64,000 nt of DNA from contig CM053140.1 in NCBI GenBank assembly GCA_028571685.1, forward strand, positions 28,625,501 through 28,689,500, written 5' to 3'. A program made the translations under genes and the position numbers. The DNA comes from Heterohyrax brucei. Its lineage: Eukaryota; Chordata; Mammalia; Hyracoidea; Procaviidae. Positions 42,901 to 52,184 of this stretch are shown one piece after another. Every line of letters begins with the position of its first letter. Within the stretch, counting starts at the first letter, position 1. The notes below the pieces were generated by a model that was given only the letters and a program-made list of their open reading frames with translations, had not been told where the DNA came from and ran no database searches.

Positions 42901-45900
42901 GGTCTGCCCCACCCTACATCAGCCACACAACTCAGCGGCAACAACGATGCCTTGTTTTGCGGGTGGTGGGAGTTCCCTCCTGCTACAAGACTGCTCCTGC
43001 AGTGACTGAACTAGCACCACTGAGGCAGTGTCCACTGTGTGCTCTAATTGCTGGACAAAGTATTGTGACTTTGCCCATCAGGAGGCCTGGCTGTCTGCCT
43101 CTTGCACATCTCAGAGCCCCTTAACCCATGATCCTCTGCATGACTAGGTGCTGCCATCCCCACCGCTGGCCAGGGGAGTGGTGAGAACTTTAGGCCCTGT
43201 AGTGTAGGCAGCACAGCCACTGTGGGTCCCCTCGTGACCCCTCCTTTTGTTCTCTTCACCCTGATGGGTTTTCCCTGCCCAGCCCTTGGCTTCTGGGCTC
43301 AGTCATGACCATTCCCGGTCCCTTATGGTCCACCCTGGCCACGCCTGCCTTTCCCAGGTGCTTCGTGAATGTTCCTTGCCTTTCTTACTCTGTGCCCACA
43401 AGTAGCTGCAGCTGCTCTCATCATACCGTCCCTCTCAAAATTTCCTGAGGTGTGCACCCCAGCCCATCTCCCCAGGTCATGCAAGCAGGCATGGGGGGCA
43501 GCACCTTCATAGCTCTGTCAGGAGGTGGTGCAGCCAGGGGAGGAGCTACCACAACCATCAGAGGAGTCTGTCCTAATTGGGGGATCAGGCAGCTGGCTTC
43601 TGGGTTTTTCAGTGTCCAGACGTAGCTGGTGGGTGACTTTTATAAGTTAGCACTGTGTTGTGGTGGGTCAGGAAGTTTGTCTGTGAAGGAAAGATGTGTA
43701 TTGGCTGTGGTGCAGCTGGCCTGAATCTATGTCTCCCTCCAGCTCACCAACCATCAGGAGCTGTGGGCCTTCATTGTCACCAACCTGGCGAGTGTGTACA
43801 TCCGGGAAGGAAACAGGCACCAAGAGGTAGTAGGTGACATGCTTCACGTTTGCTGCCTCTCGACCTCCTCCTGTAGGCTGTCCTGGTGTAGCAGGCTCAG
43901 CAAGGCGCAGGCATTGGGCATGAGGGCAGCCTCCAGGTGGGAGGCCCCACTGAAGACAGTGCTGTGTCCGCTTGGGGCTGTTGCTGTGCTTCGCAGTCGG
44001 CGTGGCCTCGGTGCTCAGGGCAGGGAACATACTGGGCCTAGGCTGGACAACAGCCGTGATGCCCGGCTCCAGGGTTCACCTTCCAGCCCCAGGGTCCCTC
44101 CTCCAGGAAACCCAGGTGTGACCTACCACTTGTGGCCCTATCTCTGGGCCTGACTCTCCTGTCTGTCACCCACCCAGGCATCCACTCCTTAGAGGCTGAC
44201 CCTTTGTGGATCCCTTTTTATCTTCATACCGCAGGCTCCTGTGTGGCAGTCAGAGGGTTCCCAGAGCACCAATCACACCACCCCTGTCAACTTCCTGGGC
44301 TTCTTGTCCCTTCTAGATAGAACCCTAACCCCAGCCTGTAGCACCCTGGTCCCTCCTGCTCTTTTGGGCACAGAATTCCTTGTTTGGGGTCCAGCATGTC
44401 AGTGCCACACCACTGGGGAACCTGTCAGGTCTTGAGCAGAACACACCACATTCAGAATCGATACTCCCTGACTGGCTTTTCCACCCGTAGCTGTACAGTC
44501 TACTGGAAAGGATCAACCCAGACCACAGCTTCCCTGTGAGGTACGCCACAGCTCCTGCCATCTGTTCTGGGGGCTGAGTATACAGGTCACCCTCCCCCCG
44601 TGGACCATTGTGGGGCTGGGGCTGCGGTCCTCTCCCTCACGCTCTAGAACAGGTCAATGTTCTGTTTCCCCTCACCTCAGCTCCCACTGCCTCCGGGCAG
44701 CTGCCTTCTATGTACGTGGGCTCTTCTCCTTCTTCCAGGGGCGCTACAATGAGGCCAAGTGAGTGTTACATGTGTCTGTTGTCCCCTACCACCCTACCAT
44801 GTTCCCCTTTGGGCTGTTCCTCCAGCCTCAGGACCCCATCCCATCTGCTAGCATCTTAGGGCCTCAGGGACACTGAGGAAGGGTACTGGAGAAGGCCTAG
44901 CATCTGTCCCCTTACATAGGCGGTTCCTGCGGGAAACTCTGAAGATGTCCAATGCAGAAGACCTGAATCGACTGACAGCCTGCTCCCTGGTGCTCCTGGG
45001 CCACATATTCTATGTGTTGGGGAACCACAGGGTAAGTAGCTGCTAGGCCGTGGTACACCCTCTAGGGTTTCCCCCAAGCCCCGTGACGCCCCCTTGGAGA
45101 ATCTTCCCTCCAAGGTCTCCTGGCTCCTATGTTGCTATGGGGCAGGGGAAGGCAGGGCTCCAAGTGCAGAGTAGCTGGAACTCGTGGCCCCAGCAGACTC
45201 CATTTTTAATTCTAACCTGGCACTGGTACACCTCATCATTCCGCCTTCTGCTCAGCAGTGACTGGTCACAGCAATAGGACCACCAGTCTTAGGTCCCCAC
45301 TCTACCCCAGGACTTCCCTAACCATAAAGTTACAGTGAACCAGAAAGAACAGGAAAAATTACAGATTGAAGCTCTGCTAGAAATTTAATCTTCTTATAGA
45401 ATAGCAACAGGGTACATGTTGCATGTCAACCGTATCTCTTGCCTTTGGATTTTGGACGCAGTCTGAAGCCATGCTGCCCCCCTCAAAGATGGCAGTTGAC
45501 CATGCTGCTTTGTAGCATATTGCTTTCCTGCATTGCTGCCAGTAATCCAGATTCATGCGTCAGTCTCCTGAAAGGGCTCACTCTGTCTCTTCTGAGTGTC
45601 CCATTGTAGGGCTTCAACTAATTTTTCCTGCTTCAAGTGCTGTGCCAAATCAGCCAAATTATGAAACTTCAGGTCTGTTTCTCTTTGGCTTCATTCACAC
45701 TGACTGAAACCATTCAAACTGGTTCAGAGCACTGGTTTCTGAACCTCACACCAGAGCCAGTCCTGGGTTCCCACCAATAAACCAGCAGGTTCCTGTGAGT
45801 CCCATGCCCAGGTCCCAGTTGAAGTGTGCTTGGTCGTCTGCTCAGTCATCCCTGTACTTCACAGGCCTTGCATTTGTTCAAAGAAAGCATTGTAGCATTT

Positions 45901-47810
45901 CTCATCGTAGGTAGTATCCTGTGTGCATTATAGAAACTCAGAGCAGAGGAGACAGACCCCCACCCACCCTTCCCCGTGCAACTGTGAGAGCAGGCTCTGT
46001 CCTATATTTGGTGGCTGTGTGGTTCTCTCTCTCTTTCATCAGCACTCTTAATGGCAGCAAGACTTTGAAGGCGTCATGCCCCTTCCTGTGAGGTTTCCTG
46101 GGACTGGTCCCTCAGCGCACATCCCTGAACATGGAGGACCCTTCATCCATGCCTGGAACCCCCCCTCCTTTTGACTTCCAGGCAGCGAGGCCTCTGTACC
46201 TTGCCTAACTCTCCATAAACCTGGCTATCCTGACTAGGGAGGAGTGTTCTCCCTACTGTCCTCTCTGTGCTGAGGCTTGGTGATGTTTTAAAAAACTGCA
46301 CAACTAGAAGCCAGTCAAGGGAGGACATAACGAAGTTTTTTGTATCTGTGATAATGATGTGTCTCCTTGGAAAGCCATAGTTATTCTGAAACTGGGTCAG
46401 AGGAGTTGGTGTGAGAGGTTGTGTCTACATGACGAGTTCCCAGGCTGTGGGGCTTCGGTGTATGGGGTTCTGTAAGCATTGCCCTGGACCCATCATCCCT
46501 GAGCCAGGGCCAGGGATTAGAGCTTCGTGGTAACTGACCAGATGACCTAGGCAGTACCGAGCCCCTCCCCAGTCTGAGGCTCCAGCAACAGCCTGTGCAG
46601 GGCCTTATAGGAAGGTAGGGAGATGCAAGGAGAGGAGAACCGAGCACCTGAGCCTGCCCCAAGGTGGCCCTGAGGCCCCAGGCCAGGAGTGGGTTCACCA
46701 CTCCTGGCGCCTCCATAGCCATGGGATCTGCAGTGTCTCATCTGAGAGTTGCTGCACGTGAGGCGGTCCCACTAAGGAGCATGATGTGAGAGGGAAAGGC
46801 CCATTGCACCTTTGTTTACTCATCCGGCCTGCAAGCAGGCTTCATGTCCACCATGGTACTTGTTGGAAGTATGGGTTTTGCTGGCCTGGGGACCCCTGAA
46901 TCTGCATTTCTTCCATGTCCCTGATAAGAGCCCAGAGCTGACTCACTGGTGCCTGTGTCAGAGACACAAAATCACCCCAGTTCTTGGGGCTGTGAAGGGA
47001 GTTCTGCAGGAGCAGGGAGTATGAGTAGTTTATGCCTCCCGAGGGGTCAAGGAGGGCTTCAGAGAGAAGGGCCATTTGAGATGGGCTCTGTAATAGTTGT
47101 AGGAGTTTGCTGGTAGCAGGAGGACACTGCCTAGGCTGGGCTCAGTGAACACGTCTCAGGCTAGCCCACTCAGTTCTCTTACCACTTTGGGTTGACAGGA
47201 GAGTAACAATATGGTAGTCCCTGCCATGCAGCTAGCCAGCAAGATCCCGGACATGTCAGTGCAGCTGTGGTCATCAGCTCTGCTCAGAGGTGAGTGTGGC
47301 AGTGGCCTCTCTTCCTGGGCCTTCCCAGGGTACAGGGTTGTTGGGCAGAGCCCACGGGGATGACCTGTCTTAGGGTGACATGCTGGAGGTGGGTAACATC
47401 ACTTGTTTTGGTGATGGGAGGGAATGACATGCTTGGGTGATGATGTGTCAGGGTGGAAGGTGCCCAGGTAGTGATGAGCTGGGGTTGTGTGATATACCCA
47501 CCCTCAGACCTGAACAAAGCCTGTGGGAATGCCATGGATGCACATGAGGCTGCGCAGATGCACCAAAACTTCTCACAGCAGCTGCTCCAGGACCACATTG
47601 AAGCTTGCAGCCTCCCTGAGCACAACCTCATCACGGTACAGGGGAGCAGGGGGCCTCTGGAAGTTTTTGGGCCATCTTACTGGGTTTGGGGTTAGGGCCT
47701 ACAGGACTTCACCTGTGTATCTCTCCCACCTGCAGTGGACGGATGGCCCACCCCCTGTGCAGTTCCAGGCCCAGAATGGACCCAACACCAGCCTGGCCAG
47801 CCTCCTGTGA
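27638..47810 (+). CDS. MAU2: MAU2 (SCC4), cohesin loading complex subunit (19 coding exons)
   Basis: MAU2 is the TPR-superhelix protein that wraps the NIPBL N-terminus; together they load cohesin onto chromatin in the nucleus (established for human and yeast homologues). Nineteen plus-strand exons with GT-AG junctions and matching phases give 1833 nt (610 residues), or 611 with the alternative exon 13 donor; the human protein is about 613. The start is [13 protein letters not shown], an Ala/Gln-rich leader, followed by [23 protein letters not shown]-like helical pairs fill the rest, for example [46 protein letters not shown] and GRYNEAKRFLRETL. The protein ends in [11 protein letters not shown]. 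Intron 2 looks U12-type. Two exons are micro-sized (18 and 28 nt). No premature stop is present in the chosen path. Confidence 0.97.
28111..28640 (+). other. MAU2 intron 1, CpG-island shore
   Basis: GC-rich intronic DNA after exon 1. No additional exon or repeat is recognised. Confidence 0.4.
28645..28765 (-). mobile_element. AfroSINE head fragment in MAU2 intron 1
   Basis: Minus strand reads ACCCAGGGTGGCACAACTGG and later TTTGATGGTTCGAGC, a tRNA-like head with B-box. Confidence 0.7.
29200..29310 (-). mobile_element. MIR SINE fragment
   Basis: Plus strand has GGAATGAGGAAATCTGGGGA, then AGGTAAAGTGATTCACCCGA, the reverse-complement MIR core. Confidence 0.65.
29310..29455 (+). mobile_element. 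AfroSINE in MAU2 intron 1
   Basis: GTGCTTGCTAACCAGGAAGT over the head and GCGAGTCAGAATTGACTCAA at the tail. Confidence 0.75.
29520..29680 (-). mobile_element. AfroSINE in MAU2 intron 1
   Basis: Reverse-complement copy: TTATTGAGTTGACTCTGACT (tail) and TACTTAACCACTAGGCCACC (head). Confidence 0.8.
29700..30720 (+). other. MAU2 intron 1, unassigned
   Basis: No element is recognised with confidence. Confidence 0.4.
30725..31110 (-). mobile_element. RTE 5'-region-related fragment
   Basis: TGCTTTCCAACCTGGGGGCT, CTAATTTTCAGAAGTAGATC and CTGGAAGCTCTGCTGAAACC closely parallel the minus-strand RTE 5' region at 19160-19390. Confidence 0.65.
31175..31225 (+). mobile_element. AfroSINE tail fragment
   Basis: GTTGCCGTGAGTTGGATCCG then ACTCGATGGCACTGG, an undiverged SINE 3' end. 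Confidence 0.7.
31230..32160 (+). other. MAU2 intron 1, unassigned
   Basis: T-rich intronic DNA. No element is recognised. Confidence 0.4.
32165..32350 (-). mobile_element. AfroSINE in MAU2 intron 1
   Basis: Reverse-complement SINE: CTGAGTTCCATCTCATGACA (tail) and CTAATAGTCAGGTGCTTAAT (head). Confidence 0.7.
32360..35740 (+). other. MAU2 intron 1, last part
   Basis: About 3.4 kb of unique-looking intronic DNA up to the exon 2 acceptor. A weak three-unit ~33-bp repetition lies near 33020-33130. Several open frames exist without any recognisable domain or splice support. Confidence 0.4.
35761..35778 (+). CDS. MAU2: MAU2 exon 2 (18-nt microexon)
   Basis: Acceptor tctctttcag|TGGTTG, encoding WLISQQ. 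Its donor CAA|gtatcctttt matches the U12-type 5' splice site. Skipping would keep frame and delete six residues. Confidence 0.93.
35779..36085 (+). other. MAU2: MAU2 intron 2, U12-type (minor spliceosome) intron
   Basis: 307-bp intron. The donor GTATCCTTTTTT matches the U12 5' splice-site consensus (G/A)TATCCTTT. TTCTTTAAC at 36065-36073 matches the U12 branch consensus TTCCTTRAC at eight of nine bases and sits 13 nt from the acceptor AG. A long U2-type polypyrimidine tract directly before the used AG is absent. Termini are GT-AG. Confidence 0.85.
36086..36151 (+). CDS. MAU2: MAU2 exon 3
   Basis: 66 nt, acceptor ctcatag|GTCTCACAG, donor CAGGAG|gtaagaag. Encodes [20 protein letters not shown] plus QE. 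The AG at 36075-36076 would include an in-frame TAG and lies only 4 nt from the U12-like branch A. The AG at 36093-36094 would delete three residues. The chosen AG is 13 nt from the branch. Confidence 0.9.
36699..36794 (+). CDS. MAU2: MAU2 exon 4
   Basis: 96 nt, acceptor cttttcag|AATTCT, donor CTTGCT|gtgagtg. Encodes [20 protein letters not shown] and [12 protein letters not shown], one TPR-like pair. Confidence 0.95.
36795..38113 (+). other. MAU2 intron 4, no element recognised
   Basis: About 1.3 kb of intronic DNA. Open frames here have no family resemblance. Confidence 0.4.
38114..38208 (+). CDS. MAU2: MAU2 exon 5
   Basis: 95 nt, acceptor ctttcag|CAACTG, donor ACACG|gtatgc. Encodes [20 protein letters not shown] and [11 protein letters not shown], ending in phase 2. 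Confidence 0.95.
38209..39727 (+). other. MAU2 intron 5, no element recognised
   Basis: About 1.5 kb of intronic DNA without recognised repeats or RNA genes. Confidence 0.4.
39728..39755 (+). CDS. MAU2: MAU2 exon 6 (28-nt microexon)
   Basis: Acceptor cttccag|GGCACTG, donor GGGATG|gtaagtg. Encodes (R)ALFLLSKGM. Unlike exon 2, skipping it would shift the frame. Confidence 0.93.
40069..40224 (+). CDS. MAU2: MAU2 exon 7
   Basis: 156 nt, acceptor ttccccag|CTGCTT, donor GGCCAG|gtgtgtgc. Encodes [20 protein letters not shown] and [20 protein letters not shown] to LDAGQ. Confidence 0.95.
40225..41136 (+). other. MAU2 intron 7, no element recognised
   Basis: About 0.9 kb of intronic DNA without recognised repeats. 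Confidence 0.4.
41137..41283 (+). CDS. MAU2: MAU2 exon 8
   Basis: 147 nt, acceptor ctgcccag|GTGAAG, donor TACCTG|gtgagtg. Encodes [20 protein letters not shown] to [13 protein letters not shown]. Confidence 0.95.
41351..41441 (+). CDS. MAU2: MAU2 exon 9
   Basis: 91 nt, acceptor gttgcag|GTGACT, donor CTCAAGA|gtgagtc. Encodes [20 protein letters not shown] and [10 protein letters not shown]. The intron before it is only 67 bp. Confidence 0.95.
42039..42142 (+). CDS. MAU2: MAU2 exon 10
   Basis: 104 nt, acceptor cctcccag|TGCTCG, donor CAGGAG|gtgggctg. Encodes [20 protein letters not shown] to [10 protein letters not shown]. Confidence 0.95.
42371..42448 (+). CDS. MAU2: MAU2 exon 11
   Basis: 78 nt, acceptor cccctag|ATCTCC, donor CTGCTG|gtgagtg. 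Encodes [20 protein letters not shown] and QLHTLL. Confidence 0.95.
42528..42593 (+). CDS. MAU2: MAU2 exon 12
   Basis: 66 nt, acceptor tatccag|GGCCTG, donor CTGCGG|gtaaggg. Encodes [20 protein letters not shown] then LR. The preceding intron is only 79 bp. Confidence 0.95.
42740..42900 (+). mobile_element. Possible MIR/L2 fragment in MAU2 intron 12
   Basis: ACCAGGGACAGTTTTAAGTG followed by a shared-length region ending in TCAGAGCTGGGCC resembles MIR. The rest of intron 12 (42594-43742) shows nothing else. Confidence 0.35.
43743..43829 (+). CDS. MAU2: MAU2 exon 13 (tandem donor, end 43826 or 43829)
   Basis: Acceptor cctccag|CTCACC. Encodes [20 protein letters not shown] and REGNRHQE, with or without a final Val. 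Donors GAG|gtagta and GTA|gtaggt lie 3 nt apart. The human protein has Val here (recalled), so the longer form is given. Confidence 0.88.
44491..44540 (+). CDS. MAU2: MAU2 exon 14
   Basis: 50 nt, acceptor acccgtag|CTGTAC, donor GTGAG|gtacgcc. Encodes [16 protein letters not shown]. Confidence 0.95.
44681..44758 (+). CDS. MAU2: MAU2 exon 15
   Basis: 78 nt, acceptor cacctcag|CTCCCA, donor GCCAA|gtgagtg. Encodes [20 protein letters not shown] and RYNEA. Confidence 0.95.
44920..45031 (+). CDS. MAU2: MAU2 exon 16
   Basis: 112 nt, acceptor ttacatag|GCGGTT, donor CACAGG|gtaagtag. Encodes [20 protein letters not shown] to [11 protein letters not shown]. Confidence 0.95.
45032..47198 (+). other. MAU2 intron 16, no element confidently recognised
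   Basis: 2.2-kb intron. The segment 47030-47100 resembles an old SINE end but is too diverged to name. Confidence 0.4.
47199..47289 (+). CDS. MAU2: MAU2 exon 17
   Basis: 91 nt, acceptor gttgacag|GAGAGT, donor CAGAG|gtgagtg. Encodes [20 protein letters not shown] and [10 protein letters not shown]. Confidence 0.95.
47508..47635 (+). CDS. MAU2: MAU2 exon 18
   Basis: 128 nt, acceptor accctcag|ACCTGA, donor ATCACG|gtacagg. Encodes [20 protein letters not shown] to EHNLIT. Confidence 0.95.
47736..47810 (+). CDS. MAU2: MAU2 exon 19 and stop
   Basis: Acceptor acctgcag|TGGACG. Encodes [20 protein letters not shown] then ASLL and TGA at 47808-47810. Confidence 0.96.
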   Translation, partial: WTDGPPPVQFQAQNGPNTSLASLL

Positions 47811-48324
47811 GGCTGGTCCTAGAATGGCCCTGGACACAACCCTGCCAGCCTGGAGTTGCGCTTCCCAGGAGTTGCTCTTCCCAGGAGCAGCGTGGGCACC
47901 ATCTTTTGTTTGGGGCCACTGCGCCTCGCTAGAAGGACAGATGAAAGCGTGCCACCGGCCCTGGAGCTGTGATGTGTCTCAGGTCGGAGCCGCCCTGGTA
48001 GTGGAAGCTGAACACATTCCCCTTCTCTACATTGGGTCAAGACTACCAGGAAGCAGTGTGGGACATGGCTCTCTGTGTCAGGCACTGACCTCCACTTTGA
48101 CAGCACAGAGCTTTCGCAGTTTGTACAAGTGGCGTCTGGAGCTATAGCTTCAGCTTAAATTGGAAATTAGGAGGGAAGAAGTGGCAACTCACGGAGGGGA
48201 CAGGTGCACATCCATTGCAGTGCTTGTTCCAGCTTCTGCATCTACCCAGTGGTCGTGGCCACTGCCCAGGGGCCCTCCAGGGACTTGCATTTCCAGATGC
48301 AGACAGCTTCATATGGGGGGAGTA

Positions 48325-48385
48325 CATGTGTGCAGGTGTATGTTTGTGTGTGTGTGTGCGTGCACATGTGTGTGCAAGCATGTGG
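48325..48385 (+). repeat. (TG)n microsatellite in MAU2 3' UTR
   Basis: Alternating TG/CG/CA run, including TGTGTGTGTGTGCGTGCACA. Confidence 0.85.
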
Positions 48386-49217
48386 GCTAGGGACACAGAA
48401 ATGGAGCAGGCCTCCAACCTGTAATGAGAGGCTTTTCCTCCAGCAGCTCTGTGGTCCCCCCTCGAGAAGGAGGACGCTGCCTGTTCCCCCACCCAACTGT
48501 GGCTCCTAGGAGTGATAGTAGGTGCTCTGCTGGTCTCAGACAGCTGGCCTGCCATATACTCTGGCTGTCCAGGAGGTACCAGCAGGGATTGGTAACCGGG
48601 CGAGGCAGCCACATCATGTTCCCGGCAACCTCAGCACATAGGGTGGGCAGTCTAGCTTGCCAGCTGGCTTGCTGACTTGGATCTCATCATGCCCATGCTG
48701 TGAAGCCGCTGCTGCAAGTATTCATCAGTGCCAAGAAAATAGGGACCTCTTGAGTGTGTGGTGGCCTGGCTGTGCCTTAGCCTTATAGGGACCCTGTCCC
48801 TGCATCACCTTGGGTGGCCTCAGGAGCCCCTGGCTTATCTTCCTCCTAAGCCTTGTTCTCTGCCCAGTCTCACCGAAGCAGAGCCTATGGAGGAAGCCCC
48901 TGGCTGCTCCAGTTCCTGGCCAGGACCAGCCATGTGACCCTACATGTGCTCTATCATGTTGTGCATCATGTTTGTCTGCATATTTATTAAGCCTTTCTCT
49001 GCTTGTAGGGCGTTTGTGTTAGAGTGATCAGAATAAGAACCTCACGGCATAACACCTGCCCTGGTGTTTCCTTTAAGTGACCACCCTATTCTCTGTGTAT
49101 ATGTGAAGTTAAGGATAAAACCGTAAGTTTACAGTAAAAATCCAGTACCCGATATTTAATGTTTCACTTCTTATGGAAGCCAAACCATGTGTGTGGGCAT
49201 GTGTGCACTAGTTTTTT

Positions 49218-49265
49218 GTGTGTGTTCACATGTGCACTTTGTGTGTGTGTGTGTGTGTGTGTACA
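49218..49265 (+). repeat. (GT)n microsatellite in MAU2 3' UTR
   Basis: An uninterrupted GT run of about 22 bp at the end, with shorter runs before it. Confidence 0.9.
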
Positions 49266-49654
49266 TGATCTTTGAACCTTCCTTCACAGCAGCATCTTTG
49301 ATTACATAAAGCTTTAGATTACTGCTTTTCTTCTGAGTCCACATCTAACTGGCCAATGGCCTGTGAATTTCAAGATGTTAACCAGACTTTGGTGCCGCCT
49401 TGTGGCCAGAAGCATGCTTGACCACTCCTGCCATTCCAGGGTCGGTCTTGGCCCTGAGTCCTGGGAGCTGTCTGCCTCCCGCGAGAGGATCGGGAACAGG
49501 TGCACCATGTGGGTGACTCCTTAGTTTCATTGTCTCTCTGTTTCATTAAGAGTTTTAATAGTGTGTTTGATGTAATGTCTTTTCATGGGTTTGTAATGTT
49601 TTGATTTTAGCAGCCTGTAACTTCAGCTGGTGCTTTTTATCAGGAAAAGAACTA

Positions 49655-49660
49655 GATAAA
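49655..49660 (+). terminator. MAU2: Candidate MAU2 poly(A) signal variant GATAAA
   Basis: Variant hexamer, with T/G-rich TGTTCCTGCTGTTGGT downstream at about 49667-49682. An alternative is GATAAA at 49114. Confidence 0.35.
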
Positions 49661-49670
49661 GAATGCTGTT

Positions 49671-52150
49671 CCTGCTGTTGGTAAGCTCAGCCATACAGCC
49701 CAGCCCCACTGTGGGTTTCCTGTGCATCCAAAGTAAATTAACTTGGCAGGAGCTGTGTGTTTTGGTGCTTGTGCCTTCCTCCTCCTGCATCACCCGGTGG
49801 GCAGGTGGGCAATGGAGTCTTCTAATATGGAACAGTGCTGAGCTGATGCTGCTGGAGGCTGGGGACTGGGTGAGGGAGGGGGCACACAGGAGTTGGAAAG
49901 GGACACATGGGAGGGGCCACACAAGGAAGGGTACCTGAGGGAGGGGCCATGTGAGAGAAGGGATACTCTGGGGAAGAAGCATGGGAGAAAAATGGGGGCA
50001 GGAGGGTCCACCCCAGCAGCCCAGTGATTCTGAGTAGATGACCTAAGGCCCAAAAGATTCCCATCTAGGAGAAAGCACAGGGATCCATGTGTGCATGTGG
50101 TTGAGGGAGCTGGGACTAGATGAAGAAGCCATTGGTTGAAGCCCAGTGTGCTGTTGAGACCGGCCTCACCCACCAAGTTCCAGAGGTTCTCTCACATGGA
50201 TGTCAGTTTAGGGGGAGGCTGCAGTGTGCCCACCTTGAGGAACCTTTTAGTTTCTGCAGGTACTGATGGCCTAGTAGGGAATGGAGCTTCAGCGGGGCTG
50301 GACTGTTGGCAGGGGGGTGGGTCGCTGTCATCCTTGGCTCCATCCCACAGAGTCTACCACTACTCCAGCCTCCCCCACCCTCCAGGCAGCATGCAGAGGG
50401 ACTCACTCCCAAATCAATGCCTGGCACACATTTCCCTGCCACCCTCAGGTCCCAGAACATTTTGTGTTCACTCCTGCAGCCTCTGCTACCTCTTACCCCT
50501 CAGTCATCTCTGACCCCACTCCAGCTCAGAGAAGGTAGCCTCACAGCACTGCACAACATAGGGTCTTCTTTGAGGGGCACTTCCAGAGGACACCCACAGG
50601 TGCCATGGCCCCTCAGTGCTGCAGAGGACCTCGACAGAGCACAACCAAGAATTGCAGGAGTCCTGCACTCTGTCTCACACCCTGACACACACACAGGCAT
50701 AGGGGCTAGATGGGGACCCACGGTTTCAGGGAACGTGAGTACCCCGCCTTGCACAAGTTTGCCTACGTCCAGATGATACTCATTTGCACCACATAGTGGC
50801 CCACTTGGGTTCTTCTCTTCACCACCAGGACCCCAGTGGACAATAGTTCAGAGACATTGGACAACTTCTTTCTTTGAAGGTCCTCCAAGGGTTGGAGACA
50901 CAGCAGGAACCAAAAGGAACAAAGTCCTGCCCTGGGTGGATGTCGTCTACAGCTCCATTCAACATCAAGGGCAGGGACGGGCGGCTGAGTGTCCTCCCCA
51001 GCTCCTGCAGAGCTGGCACCCCATGATGAAGAGACGGAAACTCCAGGTCACCCCAGGCTTAGCCACCATCCCCTTCCCACACCTACACTCAAGCCCTGTG
51101 ACCAGAAACTGAATTTGGGAGCTGGGAAGGGAGATGCATCATTGGGCATGTGGCTGGTGTGAGTGACAGTGGCCCTGTGTGCCTTGGGAGGCTCATTGAC
51201 CAGAGGTGCTGTGTGTGTGACACAGGTGATGTCAGTACCAGTCAGGCCCAACACCACAGAGGGCAGTGGTTTCTGAGCCCAGTGCTTCTTCCAGAGCTAC
51301 CTCACCCCAAGAAAGGGAGCCCCATCCCTCCAAGAAGTTCTTTTGGCCTCCAGAAAATTTCTGTGTCCTCAAGCACCACAGAAGGAAATCCTAGGGTTTC
51401 TTTCTGTCTCTGCCCCACCCCATCTCTGTCAGCATATAGCTCCTGTCAAGCCAGAGCCCCTTTCTGGGTGTGTCCTGGGGGTGAGTACCCCCAGAGCAGG
51501 CCTGGGTGGGCTTTGAGTAAGAGAGACACCTGCAACCTGATCTTGCATCCCTTGGGGAGACGTGCAGGTCATGGCCACATCATCTTTTCCGGAATTCTCC
51601 GGCTCCTTGATACCACAACTCAAAGCTCATTCTACCATCCCTTCCTCAGAAAAGTCATGATTTCCCCCAGAGAAAAGGGCCAGGATTTGGGCCCAGGCAT
51701 CCAAGAAGTCAAGCGTCCAGCTCTGCATTCAATTCCTGACTCACACACAGCTCAATGCGTATTTGTGTGGTTGGAGAATGTTAAAATGGGAGTTAGGTGT
51801 CTTGTAAGCATTGATGTCCCCTTAAATTCAAGGTTTTGACTGTTGCCTAAAGTTCAGTATCTCAACTTAGAACTAAAGTGCAACCAGTGTGAATCTTTAG
51901 AGCTGGATCTGCTCTCTCCAAAACCTTAAAAAGTCATCAAATCAGAGGGTTATGCTAAATGGATTATTTAAAATTGGGGCTGATACCAGCAGGACCAGCA
52001 CATGGACAATTCTTTGAATCTGGGACATAGTGTCAGCTTATTAATCTGAAATTCAAATATAACTGAATATTCTGTGTTCTTTTTGGTAAATCTGGCCACC
52101 TTAGTTGCCCTATCCACACCTTATCATTGTTGTACTCCGATTGTTTGCAT
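49671..52150. other. Intergenic DNA downstream of MAU2
   Basis: GC-moderate DNA with a degenerate minisatellite at about 49865-49985. No coding exon is recognised. The longest open frame (51150-51839) lacks any known domain. Confidence 0.45.
49865..49985 (+). repeat. Degenerate ~35-bp minisatellite
   Basis: Three to four imperfect units around GAGGGAGGGGCCACA / GGGAGGGGCCATGTG with AAGGG in between. Confidence 0.55.
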
Positions 52151-52184
52151 GTTACTACCATGCTGGAAACCATGCTATCAATAT

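Larger units (their letters stand above)
47811..49670 (+). other. MAU2: MAU2 3' untranslated region (end approximate)
   Basis: No AATAAA or ATTAAA is seen. GATAAA variants lie at 49114-49119 and 49655-49660. The second follows a T-rich stretch typical of 3' ends and is taken as the likely distal end. (TG)n tracts lie at 48325-48385 and 49220-49265. Confidence 0.5.

Noticed and set aside
51150-51839. 229-residue open frame downstream of MAU2
   Set aside because: No recognisable domain, low-complexity composition and no promoter or splice context. Chance frame in GC-rich DNA.
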